Source: Thermothielavioides terrestris NRRL 8126 | Taxonomy: Eukaryota > Ascomycota > Sordariomycetes > Sordariales > Chaetomiaceae | Reading direction: 5' to 3' | Length of the DNA: 64,000 nt | Assembly: GCF_000226115.1 (NCBI RefSeq) | Contig: NC_016459.1 | Location: 3,974,501 to 4,038,500 of the forward strand | Shown: piece by piece, positions 1-11,200 of the stretch | Layout: each line of letters opens with the position of its first letter | How positions within the stretch are numbered: the stretch's first letter is position 1 | Notes under the pieces: model-generated | What the model was told of the DNA's origin: nothing | The model's database searches: none | Seen by the model: only the letters and a program-made list of their open reading frames with translations | Program-made: the position numbers and the translations under genes

Positions 1-622
1 CAATGAATTGTGGAAATCTGTTGTCTGTTCCCCACTTAGAATCGATAGTTGTCGAGCTTGAAAGCAGCTGAAAACAATTTTTGGCAAGGCATACACTAAA
101 TCATCCGCTTATTGTGGATCATACTGCGCTGGTTCTCCGTTTGGATTAGGATAATGAACTATGGAAATGCCAAAGCGGACGAATGGCCCCTTCAATCGCC
201 CCCAGATTGTGGAGGACCAAGGCGGGAGGTATTGGGACTTTGGGAAGACATACTTCCGGACGAAACACAAACAAAACAGACCAGATCACCAAAACACCAC
301 GGACGATATCACCAAGTTCCCTGTATTGCTGACACAACTTTATGGCTTAATCAAGTGTGCCGAATTCCACTGTCTCAACCCGATTATTAAATTGTCCCAT
401 TAATACTTTCACCCACAAGCGACCAGGCAGGCCGCCTCTGGTCAGGCGGCCGCGCAACCCGGGTAAGCAGCGTGAGCTCAAGGCGGAGAGAGCTTACTCC
501 GGCTCACGCGGCTCACCCAGTTCACCAGGAATGGTGGAAGAGCCGGAGCTATACTCGCAAGAGTGCTACCTAGATTCTCGCCCCTCTTGCCGTGGTATGC
601 TGCACCCTGTTTGCTTACCTTT
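1..622. other. 3' flank of nitrate reductase, no gene seen
   Basis: This stretch lies downstream of the nitrate reductase stop codon. Short open frames occur on both strands, but none has recognisable protein similarity, a good start context or splice signals. It probably holds the 3' untranslated region of the neighbouring minus-strand gene. Confidence 0.5.
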
Positions 623-3600
623 TCAGAATCCAAACATATTCTCGTCCTCCACGTAGCCCCATTCTAGCAACACACGTTAGCAGCCATGCTTAGCTCCGAT
701 ATTGGCCAGACGCCGTTGGCCCCCGGGGGTTGGGGAAGGGGGAAGAATGCAAACACACCTTTCAGCGCCGGCAACGCCGCCTTCTGAACCAGCCCGGGCG
801 GTCCACACAAAAACACCACATTGCCCTCCCCCGGCGGAAACAGGTACTTCCTCAAAATCGCCGCATCCACCCGCCCCTTCTCCCCCCGCCACCCCTCGCC
901 AGGATGGCTGAGCACATGCGTGAACCTGATCCTGCCGCCAGACTGCCTCTCGAACCGATCGAGGTCCTCACGGAGCAGAATGTCCGCCTCGGTGCGGTTC
1001 GCGTCGACGGCGCGCACCTCCGTCATGTCGCCGCCGCCGGCCTGCGCGATCCGCGCCACCAAAGCGTACCCGGGCGTGATGCCCGACCCGCCCAGCACGA
1101 GCGACACGCGCGGGAAGCGCAGTCGCCGCGTCGCCCCGCCGCCCGCGCCGCCCGCACCCGCCACCAAGAACTCCGAGTCGCCCGCGTACACGATGTCCCC
1201 CGTCGGCCCCCGGATCTCAACTTCCTCGCCTAGCGGCATGCAGTCGAGCAGGTTGGATAAGGCGCCGCCTGGCTGGGCGTCGGTCGGGAAGTAGGTTTTG
1301 ACGGTGAGGTCGAAGGTGGCCGGTTTGTTGCTGTTGTTGTTGGCGGTGGAGGTGGTGGAGGTGGGCGAGTCGGGAGGGGTGGGTGGTTGCTCAGGCCGGG
1401 ATTCGTCTTTGGGAGTATGCTTTTGGGCGGTGCCGGCTGCGCTCCCTTGGCGTGTCGGGCTGCGCGGCGCGGAAGGCATGACGGGCCGGGTTGGGGTGTA
1501 GGGCCGCACGAGCATCTTGTCTTGCAGGTGGAAGCCGACTTGGATGTGCTGGCAGGTGCCGAGGCCGAGCTCGGGCTTGCCGGGCGGCAGCTCGAAGGTG
1601 TAGGTGCGCGTGTCCTTTGAGATGGAGCGACGGTCGATCAGTTTCACAGGTACCCAGCGGTGCTTTTGGAGCGCTAGCCGGGCGCCCTCGCCTTGTTGCT
1701 GGGCGTTTTCGGCGCGCTCCTTGGCGGCGATCTCCGCGGTCTGCTTGATGAAGTTGGCTGTCTTCTTCGTCACCGCGCCCAGGATGCATTCTGCGGTCAT
1801 TGTCAGTGGACAGTTGTTTCTCGGGAAGGAAACACGCCAACCTTGGAGTTTCTGGTACGCATAGTCGTCGTGAATGCTGGAGAACTCTTCCGTCGTGGCA
1901 CTGTGGCACTGTCCCGCGTGTCCCATGATGGCCGCTTTGCCACCCGGATGCCACGAGAGCACGCTTGTCACATCGTACACCTTGTTGTCGATCACGAGCC
2001 AGCAGTCATCCTCCTTGTCGTGCTTCTCAATCTCCTCGCGCGTGAACTGCTTCTGCGGCGTCGCCGCCTCCTGCTTGGCCTGCGCAATCCTGAGTTCCTC
2101 GGACGGCTGCATCCAACCGCCGGACGAAGAAGCCGCCTCGGTCGGATGCCGGAAGATCACGGCAGGCGTCCTTTCGTCGCCGTCAAGTAGTGTTTCCGTC
2201 TTGACGGTGTACCACGCGTTGTTCATCATCCCCAGGATGTTCCACCTCATTTCCCTCGGCTGCGTGTTCTTGAGCGTGTCCCAGCACCTCACCATGATGC
2301 TCGGCGCGCGCACTAGATCGGCGAGCTCGACCTCGACTTCCCAGAACAGCCACGTCCAAAACTTGTTCCCGTGCCGGATCGGATACTCGGGAAACTGTCT
2401 GGCCGCACAGAGCCACGATTTTCCCTCGTCCATCGACACCTCGACCTGCTGCACCTCGTGCCCGGCTCCATTGTACGCAAACCCCTGCACCCTGTACTTT
2501 GCGCCCTTTTCCACCTCGCGCAGCGCGATCTTCTCCCCGTGCGCCGGCCTGCACACGACCGAGTTGAGTACCTGCTCGTTGCAGATGGTGCTCGGGTGCC
2601 GGAACAGCGCCTCGGCGAGCTCGCCGTCCTTGTCGCGCACGAACGGCGGCACCACGCGGTTGTCCCACACGTGGTAGTAGCTCTCTGTCTCGCGGTCGCT
2701 GAGCCAGATGCGCCGCAGCCACTTGACGCAGCGCCCGCCGACCCAGCCGGGCACCATCAGCCGCACCGGGTAGCCGTGGTCCGGCGGCAGCGGCAGGTCG
2801 TTCATCTCGAGCGCGAGCAGCACGTCGTTGGACGGGTCCATGACGTAGTCGAACGGGATGGACGTCTCGTACGCGCCCTCGCTGAGGCTGTCGGCCCCGG
2901 CGAAGTTGACCCAGTATCGGGTGCCGTTGGGGGAGGGAGGGAGCTTCTCGGGGACGCCGGCGGAGAGAAGGACGTCGCGGACCAGTGGGCCTTTCCAGTA
3001 AGCGCAGGCGACCGAGCTGGCGGCGTTGTTGGCGCCCTTTGTTTTGCGCAGGAGGTTCAGCTCCTTGCGCCGGTTGCCTGTGCAGGCAATGGCGATGGGG
3101 ATGTTGATGAAGCGGTCCTTGTATCGTTCCTTTAGCTGGTCCATGGTGAGAGAGAGAGTCTTTCCGTTGTGCTCGATGTCAAGCCGGTGAAATTCCCACA
3201 GCAGGCGTGGAACGGAGCCGTGATTGCGGACGAAGTCTGTTTAACAACAGGAGTCAGCGGGACTTCGGAAGCAGCTCGGGAGCAGCTAGGGATCAAAGGA
3301 AGTGTCTCAGGAGCAACTAAGACCTATACCGGGAACCGTAATTGGAAAAAAGGAGCTGGAATTTCACATACGCGACTCATTGGGGGTGATCAGGCCGCCT
3401 TCGAAGAGCCGGATGAGTGGAGGCTCGGCGTTCATGGGATGCTTGCCCGTGAGGCGGATCAAGTCCGGGCAGCGCGGCAGCCAGTTGTCGGGCGAGAATT
3501 GGTCCTGCTCGTCAATGGTGACGGACGATCGATTGCGCGTCTGGGGCGATGCTTGCTTGCCGTCGTTCTGCTTCAGGCTGGCGATATAGCGTGATTCTCG

Positions 3601-4173
3601 CCGAAATGTCTCCGCCAGGGCGCGTTCTTGAGGGGTGAGCTCGGGCGTTTTTTCTTCGATGGACTGGCCCTGGTCCTCTTCCTTCTGCTCCTGACCCTCG
3701 TCCTGGGATTTACCCTCGCCTTGCTTGCCGCGCTCCTTACTCTTCCCCTCCTCTTCCTTCTTTTTCTTTTCCGCTTCCTGCTTCTCCTTCTCCCATTTCT
3801 CAATGTTGGCGGGCCATTTCTGCTTGTTCTTGACCCAGTCCTCGGACGTTTCCAGCACATACCGCCAGCCCAGCGACCGGTTCTCCGGGTGACGGAGGTG
3901 GAAGTCAGGCTGGTCCTGAATTAGATCGCGGAAGTTTACGAGGCTACCGAGATCTATCTTGTGGTGCAGCTCCTCGCGGAGACGTCGGGCAGCCTCAACC
4001 TCCTCTTCATGGTCGCGCTCGAAGTGGGTGAGTCCCGGCCGGCGGCCATCGCGGTTCTTGAATCCGATCGCGTGGGACTGCAGCTGGATCCAATCGGGCT
4101 CGTCCCGGATGTCCTGCTCCGGGGATCCGGGGTGGTCTTTCACGGACACTTCCCAGGGCACGTTGTGAGGCAT
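623..4173 (-). CDS. niaD: Assimilatory nitrate reductase, NAD(P)H
   Basis: Reduces nitrate to nitrite in the cytosol, the first step of nitrate assimilation. The model has four exons: 4173-3372, 3236-1842, 1790-759 and 663-623, giving 1089 residues. Domain order is an N-terminal arm, a sulfite-oxidase-type molybdenum cofactor domain (Cys about 319 in ACTGNRRKE), a dimerisation domain, cytochrome b5 (heme ligands in HPGG, about 697, and SIHDDYA, about 723), an FAD domain (RPYTPTRP) and an NAD(P)H domain (GGSGITP, CGPPG). The 51-bp intron 1791-1841 is in frame and stop-free; I call it because it restores the conserved junction and has a CTGAC branch site. The last exon restores the family ending (EWGYVEDENMFGF). 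Oddities are a Lys/Glu-rich block at about 135-185 and a Ser/Pro/Thr insert of about 55 residues in the FAD domain. Identity is very secure; exon edges are good. Confidence 0.96.
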
Positions 4174-4605
4174 GGTCGGGCGATCAGCGCTGGGTTCATT
4201 AACACATCACCAGTAATGTTGTGTAAGCATTTTTAAACTCCGCCAGTTTGCAAGTCCTACAAAGGACGAGACCTTATTGCAGATCCCATGGCAGCCGATT
4301 AGACCAGCGGATTGCAAATTGGATATCAAACGTAACTTGGACGTGGGCGATGACGTCTTCACCAAGGGGCTTGCTGTGCTGATTGGTGAATGCGGTCGTG
4401 ACAGAATGACACCCCGCTCTCACACTAGCTTTGAATGGCCTGACCCGGCGCTGTGGACCGCGGAAATGTGATGGCCAAATGCGGCGAAGCCAAGGGAGGG
4501 CGAAAGAGTTGGTGAGGGGTCAAATCCGGCGCCTGGCGGAATGGAGGTTGCCACAGGCAGTTGCATACTCCGTACATTAGCGCAAAATTATCGGAGTGCG
4601 CGCAA
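4174..4605 (-). promoter_or_regulatory. Nitrate reductase upstream region with NIT4/NirA-like site
   Basis: This is the region upstream of the nitrate reductase start. At 4457-4464 the sequence ACCGCGGA differs by one base from TCCGCGGA, the palindrome bound by the pathway-specific nitrate activator NIT4 of Neurospora. A GATA core (within GATATC at 4322-4327) could serve the AreA/NIT2 nitrogen factor, and an inverted CCAAT (ATTGG) lies near 4382. The sites are seen in sequence; their use is inferred. Part of the region may instead serve the tRNA gene at 4606. Confidence 0.45.
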
Positions 4606-4690
4606 GGTTCCATAGTGTAGCGGTTATCACTCCGGATTCTGATTCTGTCAGAACATTCCGGCAACCCCGGTTCGAGTCCGGGTGGGACCT
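4606..4690 (+). tRNA. tRNA-Gln (anticodon CUG) with a 13-nt intron
   Basis: The acceptor stem GGTTCCA pairs with TGGGACC (one G-U pair), followed by discriminator T at 4690. The anticodon stem is CCGGA (4632-4636) with TCCGG (4657-4661). The loop begins TTCTGA, placing anticodon CTG at 4639-4641. The extra 13 nt (4643-4655) sit one base after the anticodon, the standard position of nuclear tRNA introns. The TPsiC arm carries GGTTCGAGTCC, the B box, and a TTTT run at 4695 fits a Pol III terminator. Removing the intron leaves a 72-nt tRNA closely like eukaryotic tRNA-Gln. Confidence 0.93.
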
Positions 4691-4894
4691 ACACTTTTGC
4701 CCCCGGAGCTAACAAGGAAATATGTTGAGGCTTGCCCGCTTACTCTCTTTATGCCATCAAATTGGATGCGATACCGCTTTTCCGCTTGGAATTGTTCGAT
4801 CTCTTAGCACCTTATTGATCCCTCACACAGTGGCTTTCTCCAAGATCTCGTTTCTGAGCCGGTTCCTCTCCTTGCCGCCGAAATAAGAGCGTCT

Positions 4895-4974
4895 TGTCAG
4901 AACATAACGGCACTGAGCTAAGTCCCAATAACAACAAATGGGGCACCCAAAGTTTTTAGCTCAGTGGTCCAACA
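4895..4974 (-). mobile_element. 80-bp LTR-like element, copy 1 (solo)
   Basis: An 80-bp sequence reads, on the minus strand, from TGTTGGACCACTGAGC to GTTATGTTCTGACA. It is flanked by a perfect 5-bp direct duplication, CGTCT (4890-4894 and 4975-4979). A second copy at 30466-30545 matches at 78 of 80 positions and has its own different 5-bp duplication. TG..CA ends with 5-bp duplications are the signature of LTR retroelement integration. Inside each end is the inverted motif CACTGAGCTAA. It is unusually short for an LTR. Confidence 0.85.
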
Positions 4975-4979
4975 CGTCT

Positions 4980-6075
4980 ATTATCTTCTCAACTCCAACC
5001 CTCTAGCCCGACTGGATCCCTCTGAGGTCAGAGCCCCTGGACTCTAGCATGAGTAGTATCTAAAGAATGGCTAAGTCTCTTCTTCTTCTCTGTCATGACT
5101 GCTGAGGAGTGACGTGGTTTTCAAAGAGGGGGCTTGACGTGTCGCAACAGTACCAGAAGCTGCTGCAGTTGCGCCCGCAGTTCGCAGATCAACAGGACAG
5201 CATCGTTTCGCGGTTCATACCCCTCATGTTCGTCCGTGCACTGAGTCTTTCTGCATCTCCCATTCACGGATGATGCGGCACGTATCGTGCTGGGTGTGAT
5301 TAAAATACATCCACCCAGAACCGAATCTGTCGGAATCCCAGAGACGCTGCCCCGTCACGTAATGAGCAGAGGTGCGCTGCTCCCGCATGTATATAGACCT
5401 CTGCGCTACTCCCAGCCTCTCATTCGGAGCACGTTCAATCTACGTCCCTTTTCCGCATCCACATTGTGCCACACAGCTTCCTGCCTCAACTTCTGAGCTT
5501 CCGAGAAATGAGCACGGTGGAATTACAGAGAAGTCATCTGCCACCGATAACTCATCAATGTCCGGGAAGGGGGGTCTCGCCCACAAGACATGGCCTAACC
5601 GGTGTGATCATTTTTCTGTCCTCGTTTCCCGCCCACTGTTCCAGTTTTCTCAGGGAGGGGGGAATTGTGACCCTTACAATCGGCTTACGGACTCCGGCTG
5701 AAGTGCTTCCGTTCTCGGGCCATTCCAAAATGGTGGCCTGTGGCTCTGTGGAGTTGTTTTGCCTAAGACGATAATCTATAGTCGGATGATTTAGTATCCA
5801 CGGGAGACTGCTGTAAGACTGCCTTTGTAGCTGCATTTACCGCTAGCTGCTCCCGGTCCATCGTGTCAGAACTTGGGCCTCAATACCGGCCATCCAGCAC
5901 CCTCGGGCCGAACTACCGTAATTAGGATCTACCAGAGCCACAGATCTAGGTGCCCAAGATAGCCCTCTCTACTACAGTCTTCTCTATCAATACAACAACA
6001 ACACCACCATTGATCACCATCTCTATATATCTGGCACTCCGTGATAGCTTCATTGCTTCCATCCTACGCAGTGGT
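4980..6075. other. Intergenic region, no gene recognised
   Basis: Open frames here are short and unrecognised. A CT-rich then CAA-rich tract at about 5967-6020 looks like fungal promoter or leader sequence, but no plus-strand gene follows it. It may simply be 3' flank of the minus-strand gene at 6076. Confidence 0.4.
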
Positions 6076-7506
6076 TCAGACACATCGCCTTCCGAAGCTT
6101 AAGTCTCGATATCTCGTTTGCTTGCCGCCAGGTGGGCCGACCAAAATGTAACTGTTACCGCTTGGGCTTCGAGCTCTCGTAACAGTCGAATGAGGCCTGT
6201 CGTTAGTCCGTGGACCCCGTTCCTTGGAGTCTGGTGGGGATATGTCTTTCTCGGCAGGTTTGTCCGACGTGGCCATGCTATCCTGTGCTTCGACATGTGC
6301 TGCTGTGTGGGCCTTCGAAAAGCTTGGAGACCGCCGCGAAACCTGGGTAGACTTTTTTGACGACGGCGAGTCCCCAATCTTGGTCCTGACCTTTTTCGTT
6401 GTCTCTCGTTCTGGCGGAGTGGCATGGGACACCAAGGGCTTGTCGTTCTGCTTGGCAGCATTAATGAGTGCCGCCTTCCGGTGGGAAGGACCTTCTTGCC
6501 CAAGAAGCAGCACTTCTTTTCGGGCATCGTCGTTCCCGGCTCGTGTTCGAGTATAATGCTGCAGCTCGCATTCGAGCGCCTTGATGCGCGCTTCCGCTTC
6601 ACGAAGCTTGATGCATACTGCCTCGTGGATTGCGGGATCGACACCTGTCTGGATAATAGGAGTGACTTTGTCTTCAGGCAGTTGGCCGTGCTTCTCGTTG
6701 ACAGACTCTAACCGGTCGTCAGGCCGTGTTTCGGTCGACGTCGGATCTGTCCGGTTTCCCTTCTTCTTCTCAGCCGTCACCCTGGCAACTGCATGCGCAT
6801 ACGCCTTGCTGCCGAAGCAGATGCCGTCAAACGCAAAGCGAGTGTCACTGAGGAGAGATTCTCGATCTCCCAGCAGACTAGCGTTCGAACAGAGTTCAGA
6901 AGCAACCGAGTCCAGGCCGTGTCCCTTGATGGCGGGGTACGAGGGAACCATGTCATCCAGCCCAAGGCGCGCAAGGTCGAGCGTGGACTGGTTTTGGTGT
7001 AGCAAGACTTGCAAATCCAATACGGACCGCCTGCGAAGCGTGGATAGTCGTTAGTAAGTCCAACGGAAAGGTTTACTCGAGACAGCGGCTTACAAGTTCA
7101 GCGCCTGCACCAGGAGCATCAAGGCCCCTTTCTTCCTGTCCAATCTACCAAGCAAGCGGCGAATGTCCCCTTCCTTCCACCATATCTCCAACCGGGCTCG
7201 CCAGTCGTCACGCCGGTGGAGGCTCCAAAACTCGGCGTCGATGGCCTGCAGGATCTCCAAGCAACCTTCGACGGATATCTCGAATATATGGCCGAGGCCC
7301 AAACGCCCAACAACCCAGGGGTCTGGTGTCAGTGCCGTCTCGATTTGACGTAGAGAAGCTTGGATGACCAAAACCTCGTCTTCGATGTCGCGAGCGACCG
7401 CGGCCGCGTCCCGGAAATTGTCCACGGCACTCCTGATGAGCGCCGTAGCGTCGAGCACGGTTTTAGCAAGGCCCAAAGCGCCGGTCGTAATGCTGACAGG
7501 GTCCAT
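6076..7506 (-). CDS. Stand-alone HeLo-like (STAND N-terminal) domain protein
   Basis: Two exons (7506-7094 and 7030-6076) are joined across a 63-bp intron with GTAAGC donor, TACTAAC branch and CAG acceptor, giving 455 residues. The first 150 or so residues start MDPVSITTGALGLAKTVLDA and match the pattern of the fungal N-terminal domain of STAND proteins (HeLo-like family), usually found ahead of NACHT or NB-ARC modules in fungal NLR-like receptors. No Walker A, NACHT or repeat domain follows. Instead there is a predicted helical segment (about 265-295) and a long Ser/Lys/Pro-rich, probably disordered tail. It could be an adaptor or a relic of a receptor. The domain call is from pattern recall; function is unknown. 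Confidence 0.8.
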
Positions 7507-8228
7507 GTTAAAGTTGTCGGCGCGGAGACGAAGACCCAGTAAGAACTGTGCTTCAAGGGTTGTCCGATGGCCACCGTCGACTCACCAGATAGGGATATCA
7601 TCCATGCTGACCGACCTCGAAATCAAGGAGAAAAGAAGTTGAAGCAAGCAGACGAGGCTCCAACGGAGCTCTGGCTTTCCGCAATGCTCCCCCACTTCCC
7701 CGCCATGTCCGTTTAATTTCATCTCGTCTCTTTCTTCCCAGTGGGCTGTGCAGGTGCAGGGCCGCGGCTGTGCGTTTACCCCGCTGCCCATGCCTAGTTG
7801 GCAACTCAGCTGCTGCGCTGCTGCGCTTTGCAGTCTCGGAAAGGATAGGGTAAGGTCGCAACCGCGTTTGGTCGACTCGGCATACCTCCATTGGCCTAGG
7901 GGGGGCCCGCCCGTGACGGGAGACGATAGGGAGACACCTAGTCACGATTGAAGGCTACCTCGAGTATTACAGCATTTGACACAAATAAGGAGACAAAGGA
8001 CGCAGTCCAAGAAAAGTGGTATCAAACGGTGTCCAACTGTGCGACCCCCCTGGGCATCAAAAGCCACAATCTCCCAACTTCAGCCACCGCCACCAACCCG
8101 CAACCACACCACCCCAATACCTCCCACACCTCACTCGCCCCAACAAACCTTAACCGTAGCCGGCCACGGCCCCTTCGCCTCCCAGTCCTCACGCACGTAC
8201 TCAACCTCACTCACCGCCACCCCCTTTG
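7507..8228. other. Intergenic region with C/CA-rich tract
   Basis: The stretch lies between the helicase stop codon and the HeLo-like gene start. It is strongly C- and CA-rich on the plus strand at about 8080-8210. No reading frame in it looks coding. Confidence 0.5.
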
Positions 8229-11200
8229 CTAAGCCATCTCCATCCGCAGATCCCTCTGCACGCCCTCTGCCAGCATGTGGTCCTCCCCACCAATAACCTC
8301 GCCGCACTCAGGGCACCGCGCCCTCTCCATCGGCATGCCACACTCCCCGATGGCAAACTACCGCACGATCAAGTCAGCACTTTCCCCCCGCCACTGCTCA
8401 ATCTCACCAATCACAACAGCATGGACGAACGAAAGCACGTAGGTAGGCAGTTACTCACCGAATGCCCGTTCCGACAGGTATACCAATGCCCGGCGTGCGT
8501 CGCCATCCCCGCCGGCCCCGCCACCATGGCGCTCTTGATGGCGGCGATCTCCTCCGGCGAGACCGTCTCGTACCGCGGGCCGTCGAACAGCCGCATCGTC
8601 TCCTCCATCTCGGCGCGGTACGCCTCGCCGTCGCTGCCCGGGAGGGACGCGCACAGGTCCAGCGCGGCGGCGAGGAGCTTGCGCGCTGTGTCGGTGGTGT
8701 CGGCGGGCTCGTCGCTGCTGCTCCCGCTGCTGCTGCTGTTGCCTGCTTGTTTCGCTGGGGGATTGGCGGGAGGGGGCGCGGTGGGGTTGGCCACGGCTGC
8801 GGCGGCGGCGGCGGCAGTGGAGGTGGCGCGCCGGTACCATCCGTCGAGCTGGGCGATGCGCGCGAAGGAGAGCGCGGTTTGGATGACTAGTCGGGGAAGC
8901 TTCGCTTCGGTTGCGCGGTAGATGAGGACTTTGCATTGCTTCAGGAAGCTGGCGGACTGTTGGTCCAGCGGGCCGCCCGGGATGTCGGGGGTGACGAGCG
9001 GGCCGCTGCGCTTGGAAAGGAGGGTGAAGCTGTCGCGGAGAACGGCTTCCCAGATGCGGAGCTCGAGGCGGTGGGCGCCGAGAGTGATTTGTTGGTCGTA
9101 AACGGGCTGCAGGATGGCAGAGCCCGCGACGGAGGTGTTGTTGGCGCCCGACAGGTTGAGGGCTTGCAGATTCTGATCCAGGGAAGTTCGCTCGCGTGCA
9201 AGTCGCTGGAAGGTCTTGATCGCGTCGAGCAGTTTTTTGGTTGGTTGATGCTCGGTGTCCATCTCCCGCCGCAGCTTGGCCGTTTCTTTCATCAGCGATA
9301 TGGCATCCTTGTACCGGCCGGGTGTTGGGTCGCGCCTGTCCGGGTGCGCAGTGATGACCGCGTCTCTGGACTCGGAAAGCTCCTTTTCGATGTCAGTCAC
9401 CCGCCTCTCGAGCTCATCCAGCCGATGACGTCCCGCGAGGAGCAACCGCTTCGACGTCTCGTCCAGAACGGCCTTGTTGACGACCCGGTTGTACCGTCGC
9501 GTAGCGAATTGGCGGATGGGCACCCGGCAGTCCGGGCACGCCGGGATGGCCGTCAGCGCCCCGGAAAGCTCCTGGAGGCCATTGTAGCGGCCGGACCTAT
9601 CGGAAGTGTAGACATTACCCATGCCCACATGGCCGTCCAACGTCTCGCCGGTGAAGAAGTGGCCGCAGCCGAGGACCGCGATGGGCGTCTCGTCAAGATC
9701 AATCTCGCCGTATGTCTTGAACTCCATCAAGTCCACACGCGCGTCCTTGCGAGTGCAGCACACTTGGCACAGATCCTGAGGACACTCCTCCCCGCAGAAA
9801 CTCGGACACTGGTGGCCGCATTTCAGTGTTTTGGTGCAGCGTTTGTCACACGGAAGTCGGTCGCAAGGAGCTGCGCATGGCATCGAGCAAGACCCGCGGT
9901 GCTCACAGAACCAGGTGCATTTTTCGATGCACGGAGCGCAGGGTTTCCGGCATGCTTGGCTGCAGCGAGAATGAGGGCAGCGGACCTGTAAGGTTATTAG
10001 CGTAACTGTATACAACCTTATGACAGGGTGTGGAAGTGCGTGATGCAAGCGGCCACCTACCTCGCATCTCTCTGTGCAAGTCCCACAAGCCTCTCTATCA
10101 TGGCATGTCCTCGAACAGCGGTGATTGCAGGTGCCAAAGGGGCGGTCGCAGATCTTGTTGCACTTCCGGTGAGTGAACTTGACGGTGCCGCTGTCATTCT
10201 TCGTTCGGCACTGTCCACATGCACCAGGGCACTGGTGGCCACATTTGAGGACCTCGGTGCATTTCGTCGGACAAGAGAACAGTTCCGATGTCACGTCCTT
10301 GTAGCAAGGAACTATCACCAAGTGTCCACACCCCGGAACCTCCTTCTCCACATTGCGAGAGCACTTGATCGACGCTAGATCAAGCGTGCGGTGGCAGGCC
10401 ACCTTGTCCTGGACGTGACCGCAGGGCAGCTTGACCCCGTCGACTTTGACCATGCACGGCCCACACTCCTGGCCGCAGAGCCTTCGGCATGGATGTTGAC
10501 AGGTCGAGCGCAGCCGAGGACAGGGCTGCAGACAATCAAACGCCTCGTGGAGCCGGCGGGAGTGGCACGGTGCCGGGCATCGGTGGCCGCAAGGTTCGAG
10601 ACGCTGGTCGCAGATCAATGAGCAGCCACCTTCGGGACTCTTGGCCGCGAAGTCCCCGGGCTCGGAGCAGAGGATCGGTGTCTCCGGGTGTCGGGGACAG
10701 GTCAAGGCAATCGACGTGCCAACCGCATTCCTCTCGATCAGCTGCTGGAGAACCTCGGCCCACATTGGCACATTCTGGTACGTCTTCGCGTTTCCGATCA
10801 GGTACATGCCGTGCTGCGCGCGGCTGAGAAGCACGTTGATGCGATTCTCCGTGCGGAGGAAGCCGACCTTGCAGTTGCTGTTGCTGCGGACAAGAGAAAC
10901 AACAATGACCTTGGCCTCTTCGCCTTGGAAGTTGTCGACGGTGGCTAGCCGGATTGTTTTCAAGAGCTGCTTCTTCTCAACTGCCTTCGCTGGTCCAGAG
11001 GCTGGTTTCGCTTCCTCCCCCAGATCGGCCTCGAAGCCCTCCATGGCGAGTTTCTCCATGTCACGGTCGCTGAGGAAGACCTCGAAATCCTGGCTCAGAG
11101 CGGCACGAAGCTTTTGAAGCTGCCCGGTGTACGGCGTGAGGAGGGCAATGTCCGTGCTATTGTATTCTCCTTGCCGAACGAGATGGCGCACGAGAGCGAC

